Positions 44,815 to 53,311 of a stretch of 54,581 nt of DNA are shown piece by piece; position 1 is the stretch's first letter, and the number at the start of each line of letters is the position of its first letter. This stretch comes from Acidobacteria bacterium 28-1. GTDB taxonomy: Bacteria; Acidobacteriota; Blastocatellia; Pyrinomonadales; Pyrinomonadaceae. Location of the stretch: contig MWYZ01000109.1 of NCBI GenBank assembly GCA_002050365.1, positions 1-54,581 on the forward strand, given 5' to 3'. Below the pieces are notes generated by a model. That model ran no database searches and was not told where the DNA came from. It worked only from the letters and a program-made list of their open reading frames with translations. Made by a program: the position numbers and the translations under genes.

Positions 44815-46089
44815 ATGATGAAGACAAATTCAAAATTAGGAGTAATGATCGTCGGCGTCGGCGGCGCGGTCGCCTCAACCGCAATCGCCGGAGTTGAGCT
44901 TTTGAAGAAGGGAAGTATCGGTACAGAAGGATTGCCGTTGGCGGCGATGCCGGAGAAATTAGTCGGCAATTTGACCGATTACGAAAATCTCGTATTTGCG
45001 GGTTGGGATATGATTGGCGATGATTTGGCGGTTGCCGCGACGACCCATAACGTTTTGACGCTTCAGCATTTTCAAGCCGTGAGCGAGCAACTCGGTAGCA
45101 TTAAGCCGCTTGCCGCCGTTTGCAATTCGGCGTTTTGCCATAATATTGAAGGCAAAAACGCTGCCGCCGCCGCAAATCACAGTCTTTGCATCGAAACTAT
45201 TCGCGAAGACATTCGCCGTTTCAAAAACGAGCAGGGTGTCGAGCGCGTTGTGTTGATAAATCTCGCTTCAACCGAGAGTTTCATTGATAAAGATTCGCCG
45301 ACTTTCGCCACGCTCGAAAATTTTGAACAGGCGATTTACGATAATTCGGCGGAAATCAGTCCGGCGATGCTCTACGCTTATGCGGCGGTCGGCGAAGGCG
45401 TCGCTTACGGCAATTTCACGCCGTCGGTCGCGGGCGATATTCCCGCACTCGTCCGATTTGCCGAAGAGCGGGGCGTTCCGCTCGCGGGTAAAGATGGAAA
45501 AACCGGACAGACTTTTATTAAAACCGTCATTGCGCCCGGCTTAAAGTCTCGTGCGCTGAAAGTTGACGGTTGGTTTTCCACTAATATCTTGGGCAATCGA
45601 GACGGTTTAGCTCTGAGTCATCCGGATTCTTTGAAGTCGAAAATAACGACGAAAGGCTCGGTGCTGGATGATATTCTCGGCTACAAGGTTGAAGACCATC
45701 TCGTTGATATTCGCTATTATCGTCCGCGCGGCGATAACAAAGAGGCTTGGGATAACATTGATATCATCGGTTTTTTGGGACAGCCGATGCAACTTAAAAT
45801 CAATTTTCTCTGTAAAGATTCGATTTTAGCCGCGCCGCTCGTTATCGAAATCGCCCGTCTGCTCGATTACGCACAGCGTTGCGGCGAAGCGGGTGTTCAG
45901 GAACAGCTTTCGATATTCTTCAAATTGCCGCAAGTGGCGAACGAAGCGACGATGCGCCCCGAACACGCCTTGCACGTGCAGGAACAAATGCTGCTCGAAT
46001 GGCTGACCGCGCACGCCGAAAAAACGGACAATAAGCCGACCGAAAACGAACAAGCGCAATCGGCTGCGGCAGCAAGCGAAAAAATATGA
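44815..46089 (+). CDS. myo-inositol-1-phosphate synthase
   Basis: A 424-residue NAD-dependent synthase converting glucose 6-phosphate to 1L-myo-inositol 1-phosphate. The Rossmann loop is VMIVGVGGAVASTAIAG; conserved family blocks follow: FAGWDM, KTGQTFIKTVIAPGLKSRAL (active-site Lys), WFSTNILGNRDG, SVLDDI. It would supply inositol for phospholipid or glycan synthesis in the cytoplasm. ATG at 44815 is chosen by family N-terminus; an upstream TTG is in frame. Its end overlaps the next gene by 4 bp (ATGA). Confidence 0.92.
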   Translation: MMKTNSKLGVMIVGVGGAVASTAIAGVELLKKGSIGTEGLPLAAMPEKLVGNLTDYENLVFAGWDMIGDDLAVAATTHNVLTLQHFQAVSEQLGSIKPLAAVCNSAFCHNIEGKNAAAAANHSLCIETIREDIRRFKNEQGVERVVLINLASTESFIDKDSPTFATLENFEQAIYDNSAEISPAMLYAYAAVGEGVAYGNFTPSVAGDIPALVRFAEERGVPLAGKDGKTGQTFIKTVIAPGLKSRALKVDGWFSTNILGNRDGLALSHPDSLKSKITTKGSVLDDILGYKVEDHLVDIRYYRPRGDNKEAWDNIDIIGFLGQPMQLKINFLCKDSILAAPLVIEIARLLDYAQRCGEAGVQEQLSIFFKLPQVANEATMRPEHALHVQEQMLLEWLTAHAEKTDNKPTENEQAQSAAAASEKI

Positions 46090-46460
46090 ATTCGGCAAAT
46101 CAAACGGCGAAGGAAATAATGGAAAATTCAGCTGTCGTCAATCTCGCCGCCTTCATTCCGCTTTTTCGGGAAATCGGCAATTTGAAACGGATTCGCGCGG
46201 CAAACTCGAGCGATTCGTTCGCCGCAAATTTGTGCAGGCGGGCTTGGAGCGAAATAAAGGGCAGCGCAGAAGCGCGAGCGGTCGCCGTTAAAATCTGCAC
46301 TGATGCAATAGTTGAGGCAAATTTGGGAGCGATTGATGCGCGGGTTTTGCAAGTAGACGATTTAACTGAAACGGAAATCAAATTGATTCTGCGCCGCGCT
46401 TTTGATGTGGTCGCCGCGCCGATTAACGAAATTGACGAAAACTTACGGAACGAACTGTGA
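46086..46460 (+). CDS. small protein of unknown function coupled to inositol phosphate synthase
   Basis: A 124-residue protein, helical throughout (NLCRRAWSEIKGSAEARAVA, TETEIKLILRRAFDVV). No family recognised. Its ATG overlaps the synthase stop, which implies translational coupling. It may be a regulator or partner of inositol synthesis. Confidence 0.7.
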   Translation: MNSANQTAKEIMENSAVVNLAAFIPLFREIGNLKRIRAANSSDSFAANLCRRAWSEIKGSAEARAVAVKICTDAIVEANLGAIDARVLQVDDLTETEIKLILRRAFDVVAAPINEIDENLRNEL

Positions 46461-46834
46461 AAACAAACCGCTGACACAATATCCAAATGCTAGCGACAAC
46501 AATCTAAGTCCGCATTACTATTCTGTTTGCGCTAGAAAATCGGAAACAAGCGATATAATTTTTGTAAAATTTCGTTGTCAAACAAAAAAAGGTAAGTTTT
46601 TAGCTTGCCTTTTTTTTGTTTGGACACGCTTTGATTTCGCGTTTCTGTAACTTGTTTATTAACGTAAGTTACTAAAAAGAATTGGCTCCGCAGGTAGGGT
46701 GTGAACCTAAATTTTATTTGTTCTGTCTATTGCGCTTAAACTATCACAACTCTATTTTGTGTCCAAACCGAGTCCATCAGCTTGTTTTTTCGAATAACCG
46801 TTAAAGACTAAGAGGCATTAAAATAACTTGTATT
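46461..46834. other. 374-bp gap with a leader-like repeat and terminator
   Basis: TATAAT-like sequence near 46555, then AAAATTTCGTTGTCAAACA at 46566, and GGTAAG/CTTGCC plus eight T at 46588-46619, which is a good rho-independent terminator on the plus strand. The rest has no gene and no attC-like sequence. Confidence 0.6.
46588..46619 (+). terminator. rho-independent terminator
   Basis: GGTAAG and CTTGCC form a short stem (with one G-U pair), loop TTTTTAG, followed by TTTTTTTT. It follows the inositol operon by about 125 bp and may instead end a short separate RNA starting near 46565. Confidence 0.65.
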
Positions 46835-48796
46835 TTATTTATTTTTGACGACGGTTATCGTTACCTCAGCCGGGTATTGTTTTGAATGATGAACCGCATT
46901 TCGGGCAATGACGGCTTTTGTTTCGTCGTAGTTGTTTCCGCCGGTGTTCAGGTTGCGGTCGAATCTCGGGAAATTGCTGCTCGAGATTTCGATGCGGATG
47001 CGGTGTCCGGGCGCGAAATAGTTGCTGGTCATCATCGGTTGAAATTTCACTTTGTAAACTTTGTCTTTTTCCATCCAGACCAGCGGTTTGTCGTAGCCGT
47101 CGCGGTAGCGCATCCGCTGGATCGTTTCGTCCAGATTGTAGGCGCGTCCCTGTTCGTCCACGTCAATCAATTTCACGGTAAAATCCGTGTCCTTCGCGTC
47201 GGACGAAACATAGAGCGTAACGTCTATGTTTCCCGTCAATTCAATTCCTTCCTTTAAAACGTCCGAACTGTAAACGAGAATATCATCGCGCTCTTCCATT
47301 TTGCTCTGGTCAAAAGAACCGCCCTTAACAGCGTTTCCGGTGCAGCAGACGTTGCCGCCGTAGGACGGAACCGGATTCATCGGATCGTATGTAAAACTAT
47401 CAGGCATATCGGTCGCGGGCGGAGCCAGAACTAATGCGCCGTCGCCTTTCAATGAATTCGCTTTGCCGCCGCTCGAAAGATAAAATTTCATCGGCTGCGA
47501 CCCGGCAACCGGAAATGAATCGGCACTTTGCCACTTATTGCTGCCCATCGTAAAGTATCGAACCTTCGGCATTTTTTCTAAAATCCCGTTGTTTTCGCCT
47601 TTTAAGAAATGATCAAACCAGCCGTAGGTCAGCGCGTTGTAATCGAGCCGCGCGTCGCCCATCGAGCGTTCGCCGACAACGGTGCTCTCCGTCGCGCGCG
47701 TGTAACTGCAATGCAGAACGGGAGCGATCACCAGATACTGTTTATCCGCGATTGCGGGGTCGGCGGTTTTGCGGACGTGGTTGTAAGCCGCGATATTCGG
47801 ACCGACCGAGACGTCATACCAGGACACAAACCAGAAGCCCGGAATATTGATCTTCATATTGTCGTGCCAGATTCCGCCTTTGTACCACGCCGGATCGTTC
47901 GGCGCGCGCTTGATCATCGCGCCGCCGGTCGGGACGGGCATTTCATCGGCGAAAATTCCTTTCGGTCCGTCAACCGCTTTGATAATGTCTTTGACGGGCA
48001 GATGTCGCAGAGCCTGCGACCAGTCAATAGGCGGCGACTGCTGGGCGAGGTCAAAAGATTTTGAAGCGCGGATCAGATCTTCCTGCGAAGTGCCTGCGGG
48101 AAACATCGGACGAACTTGATTCTGTTCGCCGTAAAGCCACGCGATAAACAGCATCTGCACCGCGCCGCCGCGATACCAGTTGCCCTGCTCGTAATATGGT
48201 CCGACGCGCCCGATGCCCGCGCCATAACCCTGCACGATCATTGTCGTAAAGTTAGGATTGCCGAGAGCCGCCACCGCGGGCTGCCATTCGGCGGTCGAAG
48301 AGCAGCCGATCGCGCCGACTTTTTTATTCGACCAAGGCTGCGACGACATCCACTTTATCGCGTCGTCGCCGTCGGAAACCGGCGCGCCGAGAATGTCATA
48401 GTTTCCTTCCGAGAAAAAATGTCCCCGCTCGTTCATCACGACATATGCGTAACCGCGTTTGACGGCTTCTAAAATGGTCGTCATATCGCGCGGCGCTCCC
48501 AGCCGAACGTCCCAGAAGTTAAAATTATAAGGCGTGCGCGAAAAGATAATCGGGTATTTTCGGGAAGCGTCTTTCGGGCGGTAAATGTCCGCCGCCATTC
48601 GTTTGCCGTCGCGCATCGGAACCATTACTTTGCGGTCAATGATGGCGACTTCCTGAAGTTCTTTTTCAATCTGGTTGCGCTTGGCGATTAGTTCCTGATC
48701 CGGTGCCTGACGGTTTTGCGCGTAAACATCGGGAATTAAAAAAGCAGCAACAAGTGCCGCTCCCAAAACGAATTGCCTTAAAAAATATTTTTTCAT
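46835..48796 (-). CDS. CocE/NonD-family exported hydrolase
   Basis: A 653-residue protein with a signal peptide ([17 protein letters not shown]). The N-terminal alpha/beta hydrolase domain has [18 protein letters not shown] and the nucleophile in [11 protein letters not shown]; the C-terminal jelly-roll domain ([20 protein letters not shown]) is typical of CocE, glutaryl-7-ACA acylase and X-Pro dipeptidyl-peptidase. It cleaves esters or amides outside the cytoplasm; substrate unknown. ATG at 48796 with AGGAAG. It starts 49 bp after attC5, so it occupies the position of the last cassette gene, but no attC follows it. Confidence 0.9.
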   Translation of the reverse strand: MKKYFLRQFVLGAALVAAFLIPDVYAQNRQAPDQELIAKRNQIEKELQEVAIIDRKVMVPMRDGKRMAADIYRPKDASRKYPIIFSRTPYNFNFWDVRLGAPRDMTTILEAVKRGYAYVVMNERGHFFSEGNYDILGAPVSDGDDAIKWMSSQPWSNKKVGAIGCSSTAEWQPAVAALGNPNFTTMIVQGYGAGIGRVGPYYEQGNWYRGGAVQMLFIAWLYGEQNQVRPMFPAGTSQEDLIRASKSFDLAQQSPPIDWSQALRHLPVKDIIKAVDGPKGIFADEMPVPTGGAMIKRAPNDPAWYKGGIWHDNMKINIPGFWFVSWYDVSVGPNIAAYNHVRKTADPAIADKQYLVIAPVLHCSYTRATESTVVGERSMGDARLDYNALTYGWFDHFLKGENNGILEKMPKVRYFTMGSNKWQSADSFPVAGSQPMKFYLSSGGKANSLKGDGALVLAPPATDMPDSFTYDPMNPVPSYGGNVCCTGNAVKGGSFDQSKMEERDDILVYSSDVLKEGIELTGNIDVTLYVSSDAKDTDFTVKLIDVDEQGRAYNLDETIQRMRYRDGYDKPLVWMEKDKVYKVKFQPMMTSNYFAPGHRIRIEISSSNFPRFDRNLNTGGNNYDETKAVIARNAVHHSKQYPAEVTITVVKNK

Positions 48797-48844
48797 CAAA
48801 TTTTCTTCCTTTTGAAATGCCCCTGGGAATGACTTTATTCGGCT

Positions 48845-48957
48845 CGATAACGATTAAATTGACGTGGGGCGAAACCGCCGCCAAGCCCGCTAAAGTTTGA
48901 CGGACAACGCGATAAGAAAGTCGCTGTTTCGCCCTCACGTCCATTGAATTGGCGTGA
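48845..48957 (-). repeat. attC5 (R'' core interrupted by a group II intron)
   Basis: Read on the minus strand: AATTCAATGGACGTGAGGGC ... GGTTTCGCCCCACGTCAATT and the R' core GTTATCG (48845-48851). The R'' core normally expected before AATTCAATGG is missing; instead intron sequence starts there. If the intron is removed, R'' would read GCCGAAC. Confidence 0.82.
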
Positions 48958-49750
48958 CACGAAAGTCGCTTGATTAGCTGTGATGCTAAACGAAAGTTTT
49001 GACATCACCGATTGTTCTCCCAATCCGATTCTACCAAAGTATGCGTTGCTGGCAACGGCAGGGTGTAAAGCCTTTGGGACAACGCGGAACTTCTGCCAGC
49101 ATCACGGCGGATGAGTCCGCTAGAATAGGACGATATGGTTAATGAAAGTGAACTGCCGATAAACTTCGTGATGGACAGACAGCCAAAGATGCTGACAGGC
49201 TGTGACCAAAATGGTGAGTAGCCAAGACCGGAAATTCAAATCGTTTCCGGCGGAGATGCAGAGCTACCGGAGAAAAGGCAGAACCTAAGTCGTCTGTGGT
49301 AATCAAGCGGAACGTGGAAAACCTGTAATCGTCCTCGTCAGAGGAAAGCAAATCGTGAGATGAGCCGATAGGGTTGCAGGTATGGGATAACCGAAAAAGC
49401 GAATGCTTTACTGTAATGGCAGAGATACGGATTGAACTAAAAGCCGAGACGAGCCAATAGTAACATTATCCGGCGTGAAAACGAGCAGACTTCGGGATTG
49501 GTCTTTCTCAACAGGAAAGGTTATTGATTCCGCTTCGGAGAAGAAAGCAAATGACGGCAGTTTTCGGACTTGCTGGTGCGCTTCTCACTGTGAAAACAGG
49601 AACGGACAATAAATCAGTATTGTTGAATCAGTGGTTGTAGCTGGTGCGTTCTGTCAAAGAGCGTTTGAGAGGCTTGAGCCGTGTGCGGTGAAAGTCGCAA
49701 GCACGGTTCTGAGGGGAGAGAGGCGTAGTAATACGCTTCTCTTACCCGAC
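48952..49750 (+). mobile_element. ORF-less group II intron inserted at attC5
   Basis: Domain V (49676-49709) begins GAGCCGTGTGCGGTGAAAG and closes CACGGTTC, with the catalytic AGC triad and a GAAA-type loop. Domain VI follows (49713-49747), with a bulged A at 49744 and a 3' end AC at 49750. The 5' end is set at 48952 (GCGTG, one mismatch to GUGYG) from the interrupted attC. The region between has domain I-III-like sequence (GGAACGTGGAAAACCTG), but no reverse transcriptase; the frame at the usual position stops after 30 codons (ATGACGGCAG to TAG). The intron is therefore about 0.8 kb, needs help in trans, and lies antisense to the cassette genes. The 5' boundary is an inference. Confidence 0.85.
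49676..49709 (+). ncRNA. group II intron domain V
   Basis: A 34-nt hairpin with an 8-bp lower stem (GAGCCGTG/CACGGTTC), a short bulge, an upper stem and TGAAAG loop, matching canonical bacterial domain V. It is the catalytic core of the intron and the strongest evidence for it. Confidence 0.92.
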
Positions 49751-49770
49751 TTCGGCGGCGTTTTCGGCAG

Positions 49771-50325
49771 CTACCCCGCATTAAATTCCTCTTTAAATTT
49801 ATCAAGTTTGACTACCTTTGAAATCCTTTCTAAATAATCCAGTGTAACATCATGATGCCTTTGGTCAGGCGATGCAACACAATCGCTTATGATTTGAACC
49901 CTATAATCAAGCTGATAAGCATCAATTGCAGCCGTTCTTATACAAGCGTGCGTATTTACGCCAGCCAAAACCAGAAAAGAAGGATTAAGCTCTTTTAGTA
50001 AGTCGTCGAGTTCTGTATGAAAGAAAGCACTGTATCGCTTCTTGATAATCTCGCGCTCATCCATTTGCTGTAGCTCTTCAAGTATTTTGCTGCCGAAAGT
50101 GCCTTCGATATACATGTTGATATTTTCATCCCGCATTTCGAGGAAAGCATCGCTTAAATCTGCCTTGAACTCTTGCCGAACCCATAAAATGTGAAATTGG
50201 TTCTCCCGAGCGAAATGGAGGAGTTTATTAATCGAATCACAAAGCTCAGCTCGTTTCGCAATAAGCTGTTCGCTTAAGAAAGAGTCATTGAGCATATCTA
50301 TTATGAGAAGAGCAGGTTTATTCAT
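49771..50325 (-). CDS. isochorismatase-family cysteine hydrolase
   Basis: A 184-residue cysteine hydrolase with the family triad: Asp10 (LLIIDMLND), Lys96 (IIKKRYSAF) and Cys128 (LAGVNTHACIRTAAIDA). Members hydrolyse isochorismate, nicotinamide or other small amides; substrate cannot be told. Complete. It starts 15 bp after the kinase relic and is the second gene of that cassette; its stop is 21 bp from the intron 3' end, so the intron sits in the attC, not in the gene. Confidence 0.9.
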   Translation of the reverse strand: MNKPALLIIDMLNDSFLSEQLIAKRAELCDSINKLLHFARENQFHILWVRQEFKADLSDAFLEMRDENINMYIEGTFGSKILEELQQMDEREIIKKRYSAFFHTELDDLLKELNPSFLVLAGVNTHACIRTAAIDAYQLDYRVQIISDCVASPDQRHHDVTLDYLERISKVVKLDKFKEEFNAG

Positions 50326-50340
50326 TCTTTAATCAAAATT

Positions 50341-50924
50341 TTAATTGCTTCGGATTTGTTGGGCATTTTGTGACTGAATTTGATGTGCAATCTCATCTAA
50401 GTTCGGCGAGTAATCGCTCTCTGTCAAAACATAAAGCGTCGGCACGTCGAAATTTGGAGCTACATACGGTTGCGGCGTCCCAATCTCGCCTGTCGCCCGA
50501 TAGAGAGAAACGCGCTTATCTTCGTGATAGAACTCTCGACGCGGATTAGCCAAGCCCCTTTGCAAGTGCCGTTGCGCCGCCGTCTCTACATCAACAGAGC
50601 AGACAATAATATAAGGATAACTGAGCTCAAGAATCTGGGGCATTCTCCACTCCCAAACCGCGTGTTGAAATGCCGCTTCAATGATGACGGATACTTTGTT
50701 GGTGAGATATTGGCATACGGTGTCAAAGAAAAAGTTAGACACAAAGCCATCGGTGTCAGGTGATAGTTGGTCGTGTTTTACGCCAAAGGTGTTGACATAC
50801 CTTCTTTGATTTCATCACGGCTAATGACGGGCATCCACAACTGCCGCCCCAGTTTTTTGGACAGAGTTGTCTTGCCAGCCCCTGCTCGTCCCGTAACAAT
50901 TATGCACTTTGGCTTACTGTTCAT
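50341..50924 (-). pseudogene. P-loop kinase of the zeta-toxin/AAA type, frameshifted cassette gene
   Basis: From ATG at 50924 the frame reads MNSKPKCIIVTGRAGAGKTT (Walker A) and SKKLGRQLWMPVISRDEIKE, then shifts near 50796-50803. In the next frame the protein continues YVNTFGVKHDQLSPDTDG, VSNFFFDTVCQYL and IIEAAFQHAVWEW to 50341. One missing base (GGTATG for GGTTATG) joins them into about 194 residues of a predicted ATP-dependent small-molecule kinase. The target is unknown. It is the first gene of the kinase/isochorismatase cassette. Confidence 0.78.
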
Positions 50925-50981
50925 AATGGTTGCTTATACTCCATTATAACTAACAATTTTTGTAATATACTGCACAGAGCC

Positions 50982-51093
50982 GCCTGACGGATGAGTTGAC
51001 GAGGGGCAAAACCGGATTCACGCAACTCCGAATCAAGAAAAGACGTTATTAAAGAGCGGCTATTTCGCCCTCACGTCCATTGAATTGTTGGAC
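50982..51093 (-). repeat. attC4
   Basis: 112 bp on the minus strand: R'' GTCCAAC, then AATTCAATGGACGTGAGGGC, an inner loop, GGTTTTGCCCCTCGTCAACT, and CTCATCCGTCAGGC with R' core GTCAGGC. The protease stop lies 7 bp upstream of it on the minus strand. One mismatch in R' (GTC rather than GTT). Confidence 0.88.
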
Positions 51094-51099
51094 GCGCCG

Positions 51100-52359
51100 T
51101 TAGGTTAATCTACGCAGCTTGATTTTTACCTGCACTTCTGTTCCGTCACGTTTCAGTTTTAACAGATATTCTCGCCCGTCCTGCCTGAACATTTCACGAA
51201 TTTGCTCCAGCGTAAAGTCCTTGACCGGACGATTGTCAATCGCCGTGATTATGTCATCGCCGCGCACTCCGGCTTCTGCTGCCGGAGTCTTCGGCTTTAC
51301 GTCATCAATCAGCACGATTGAAAGGTCGTCGCCGTAGGCGAGCAACTCCATTCCGCTCATATCAATTTCGTAAGGCTCGGAAAACTGCGCATTCGGCTCA
51401 AGAATCATTCTATTGCGTGAGTAATCAAAAATTGTTTTGAAACGACGGAAAACTTCGCCGCCAAGCAGCCCGTCGTATTTATTGCTGGCATAATCTCCGC
51501 GTGTTGCTTGCGAGAAACGCGCGATTGGATTCTCAAGTGTGAAGCGTCCCAAACCTATACTTTTAACGCGCCCAAGAAAAGTCTGCGCTGTGCCGCCAAC
51601 ACCGCCGATGCGGGTTTCGCTTGTTCGAGAAACGGATTTCAGAAGTTGATGCTTTTTGACGAACGGCGTATTGAACAAAACCGCGCCGGTTGAACCTGAA
51701 TCAATCTCAAATTTGCCGCTAATCGGCACTCGTTTTTCAAAAGCGAAGCTCGCTTGAACAAACGGCAAATTCTCCTCAAACACTAGAGGAAAAATTTCGC
51801 CCGCTCCCGAGTATTGGTAGCTATCCGGTTTGTATAAATTGATTTTTCGAGCGGCGTAATCAATCTCGACGACAAACTCTTTGATAATGTCGTAGCCGAT
51901 AACGCCGCCAATTTTCTTACCGAGCGGCGATGAAAAAGAATCAATCGGAAGTCCGTAAATTGTTAAATTGGAGATTTCAATATTCGGAAACTGCATTGAA
52001 ACCGTCTTAAATTTAACAGCTTCAGCCGTCCCCGCGCCGCCCGTCCCGACAATTTTACCGGCAGGTTTCAAGCGCAGTGTCTTGGCAAACTCGGCATCAA
52101 TGACAGTGCTATCCGCGCCCGTGTCAAAAATGAACCAAACAGGCGCGGAATCATTTACTTTCGCCTGCAACAAGACAAGATTACCGGATAAATCGAACGG
52201 TATTTCGAGCGAACTGTTACCAGAAATGAATCGAGCCTGCGAGGTAGGCAGAGCAACTTTACGGGATTTGTTCTTTTGGGATTGCGCGTTTGCTTGAACG
52301 AACGCCAAGAAAAGAAAAATCAAAATGATGAAATTGAACGATTGAGCGCGAAACTTCAT
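51100..52359 (-). CDS. exported retropepsin-like aspartic protease with PDZ domain
   Basis: A 419-residue protein: signal peptide (ILIFLFLAFVQANAQ), two retropepsin-type halves, each with an Asp-Thr/Ser-Gly motif (D79 in WFIFDTGADSTVID; D220 in KFEIDSGSTGAVLF), and a C-terminal PDZ domain (about 330-410; PAAEAGVRGDDIITAIDNRP). Two DTG/DSG motifs in one chain imply a single-chain pepsin-like active site. It probably works in the periplasm. It fills one integron cassette, unusually large (about 1.4 kb). Confidence 0.88.
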   Translation of the reverse strand: MKFRAQSFNFIILIFLFLAFVQANAQSQKNKSRKVALPTSQARFISGNSSLEIPFDLSGNLVLLQAKVNDSAPVWFIFDTGADSTVIDAEFAKTLRLKPAGKIVGTGGAGTAEAVKFKTVSMQFPNIEISNLTIYGLPIDSFSSPLGKKIGGVIGYDIIKEFVVEIDYAARKINLYKPDSYQYSGAGEIFPLVFEENLPFVQASFAFEKRVPISGKFEIDSGSTGAVLFNTPFVKKHQLLKSVSRTSETRIGGVGGTAQTFLGRVKSIGLGRFTLENPIARFSQATRGDYASNKYDGLLGGEVFRRFKTIFDYSRNRMILEPNAQFSEPYEIDMSGMELLAYGDDLSIVLIDDVKPKTPAAEAGVRGDDIITAIDNRPVKDFTLEQIREMFRQDGREYLLKLKRDGTEVQVKIKLRRLT

Positions 52360-52406
52360 TATGTAACTCTACTCCAAATTTTACTTCCGCAGAAACACCG
52401 AAAAGC

Positions 52407-52518
52407 GTCCAACGGCTGAGATGGCGTGGAGCAAAATTTTCTGCAAGCAAGTTAAGTGAATAAAACAGCGTGATTATAAAACCCTTGCTTCGACTTCACG
52501 CACATTAAACTGTTTGAC
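52407..52518 (-). repeat. attC3
   Basis: 112 bp: R'' GTCAAAC, then AGTTTAATGTGCGTGAAG, and at the other end CTCAGCCGTTGGAC with a fully canonical R' core GTTGGAC. The inner arms have diverged more than in the other sites. The zinc-ribbon gene stop lies 7 bp upstream on the minus strand. Confidence 0.82.
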
Positions 52519-52524
52519 CTTTCT

Positions 52525-53088
52525 TCACTTTCGATTGTCCTTCTTGGTGAGTAAGTTCGTTGTGTGTTCTGTAACACTTAATGGTTGCACTAACTCCGCC
52601 GTATTGACGCGCCATGTGCCGAATCCTGCAATAGGTTCACTTTGAACGGGCGGTAAAGCTTGATGAGAAGCAGTGGGATTAAGTCGCCTAATCAATTTGG
52701 ATACAATCTGCGAAGGAGATGCGAAATCATCTTTGGAAAAGAGATTTGTAACTTCGCGCGCGGCGTGACCGGAAAGTAAAATAAGAGAAACAATTCCTAT
52801 CCACACCAGAAGTAAGGGGATGATGATTGCTTGCCAAGGGGTGATTGCCGCACTGCTAATCATCAATAAAACAATTGATATTGCTGCCACCAGCATAACG
52901 GATGCTCCTAAGAGAACATCTTTTTTGCGATTAGAAATAAGGTGAGTTTCCCGTTCGGCTTCGGATATCGCTAAACCATTCTGATTTTCAGTGAGCATCA
53001 ATTTTAATGCATCAAGCTGAAACCCGCAGCGAGGGCAAAAGCGCACTTGGTCGGAAATTTGTTCTTGGCTACATTGGGGGCAATACAT
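52525..53088 (-). CDS. zinc-ribbon membrane protein
   Basis: A 187-residue protein: N-terminal zinc ribbon (MYCPQCSQEQ, VRFCPRCGFQL) then two TM helices (VLLGASVMLVAAISIVLLMI and WQAIIIPLLLVWIGIVSLIL) and a polar C-terminal tail. Function unknown; such proteins are often called zinc-ribbon domain-containing. ATG at 53088 with GAGG spacing preferred over an in-frame GTG at 53100. Confidence 0.8.
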   Translation of the reverse strand: MYCPQCSQEQISDQVRFCPRCGFQLDALKLMLTENQNGLAISEAERETHLISNRKKDVLLGASVMLVAAISIVLLMISSAAITPWQAIIIPLLLVWIGIVSLILLSGHAAREVTNLFSKDDFASPSQIVSKLIRRLNPTASHQALPPVQSEPIAGFGTWRVNTAELVQPLSVTEHTTNLLTKKDNRK

Positions 53089-53194
53089 AAGATACCTCAC
53101 ATAAAATGTTTGAGCTATTACTCTTTCACAAAGTTACGCTCTTCGATTGTTTGAAGTTCATAACTTTTTCAAACCTGACTATACATCAAAAGAG

Positions 53195-53306
53195 GTCTGA
53201 TGACTGAGATGACGCGGGGCGAAACCGGCAACGGACAAGCCGAACTTAACCACGCAAATCTTTAAAGAGTAGCTGTCTCCGCCTCGCGTCCGATGATTTG
53301 TTATGT
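53195..53306 (-). repeat. attC2
   Basis: 112 bp: R'' ACATAAC, then AAATCATCGGACGCGAGGCG, and at the other end CGCCCCGCGTCATCTCAG, with a drifted R' core (ATCAGAC where GTTRRRY is expected). It lies directly after the alpha/beta hydrolase stop. Confidence 0.83.
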
Positions 53307-53311
53307 GCGGC

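Noticed and set aside
46853..46859. GTTATCG, the exact complement expected for a closing core of the CocE hydrolase cassette
   Set aside because: It lies within the end of the hydrolase gene, and neither AATTCAATGG nor the inner GGGCGAAAC arms occur near it, so it is probably a chance 7-mer.
48958..49770. Interpreting the region as an unknown protein gene
   Set aside because: All six frames are broken by stops, while domain V and VI of a group II intron explain the conserved structure.
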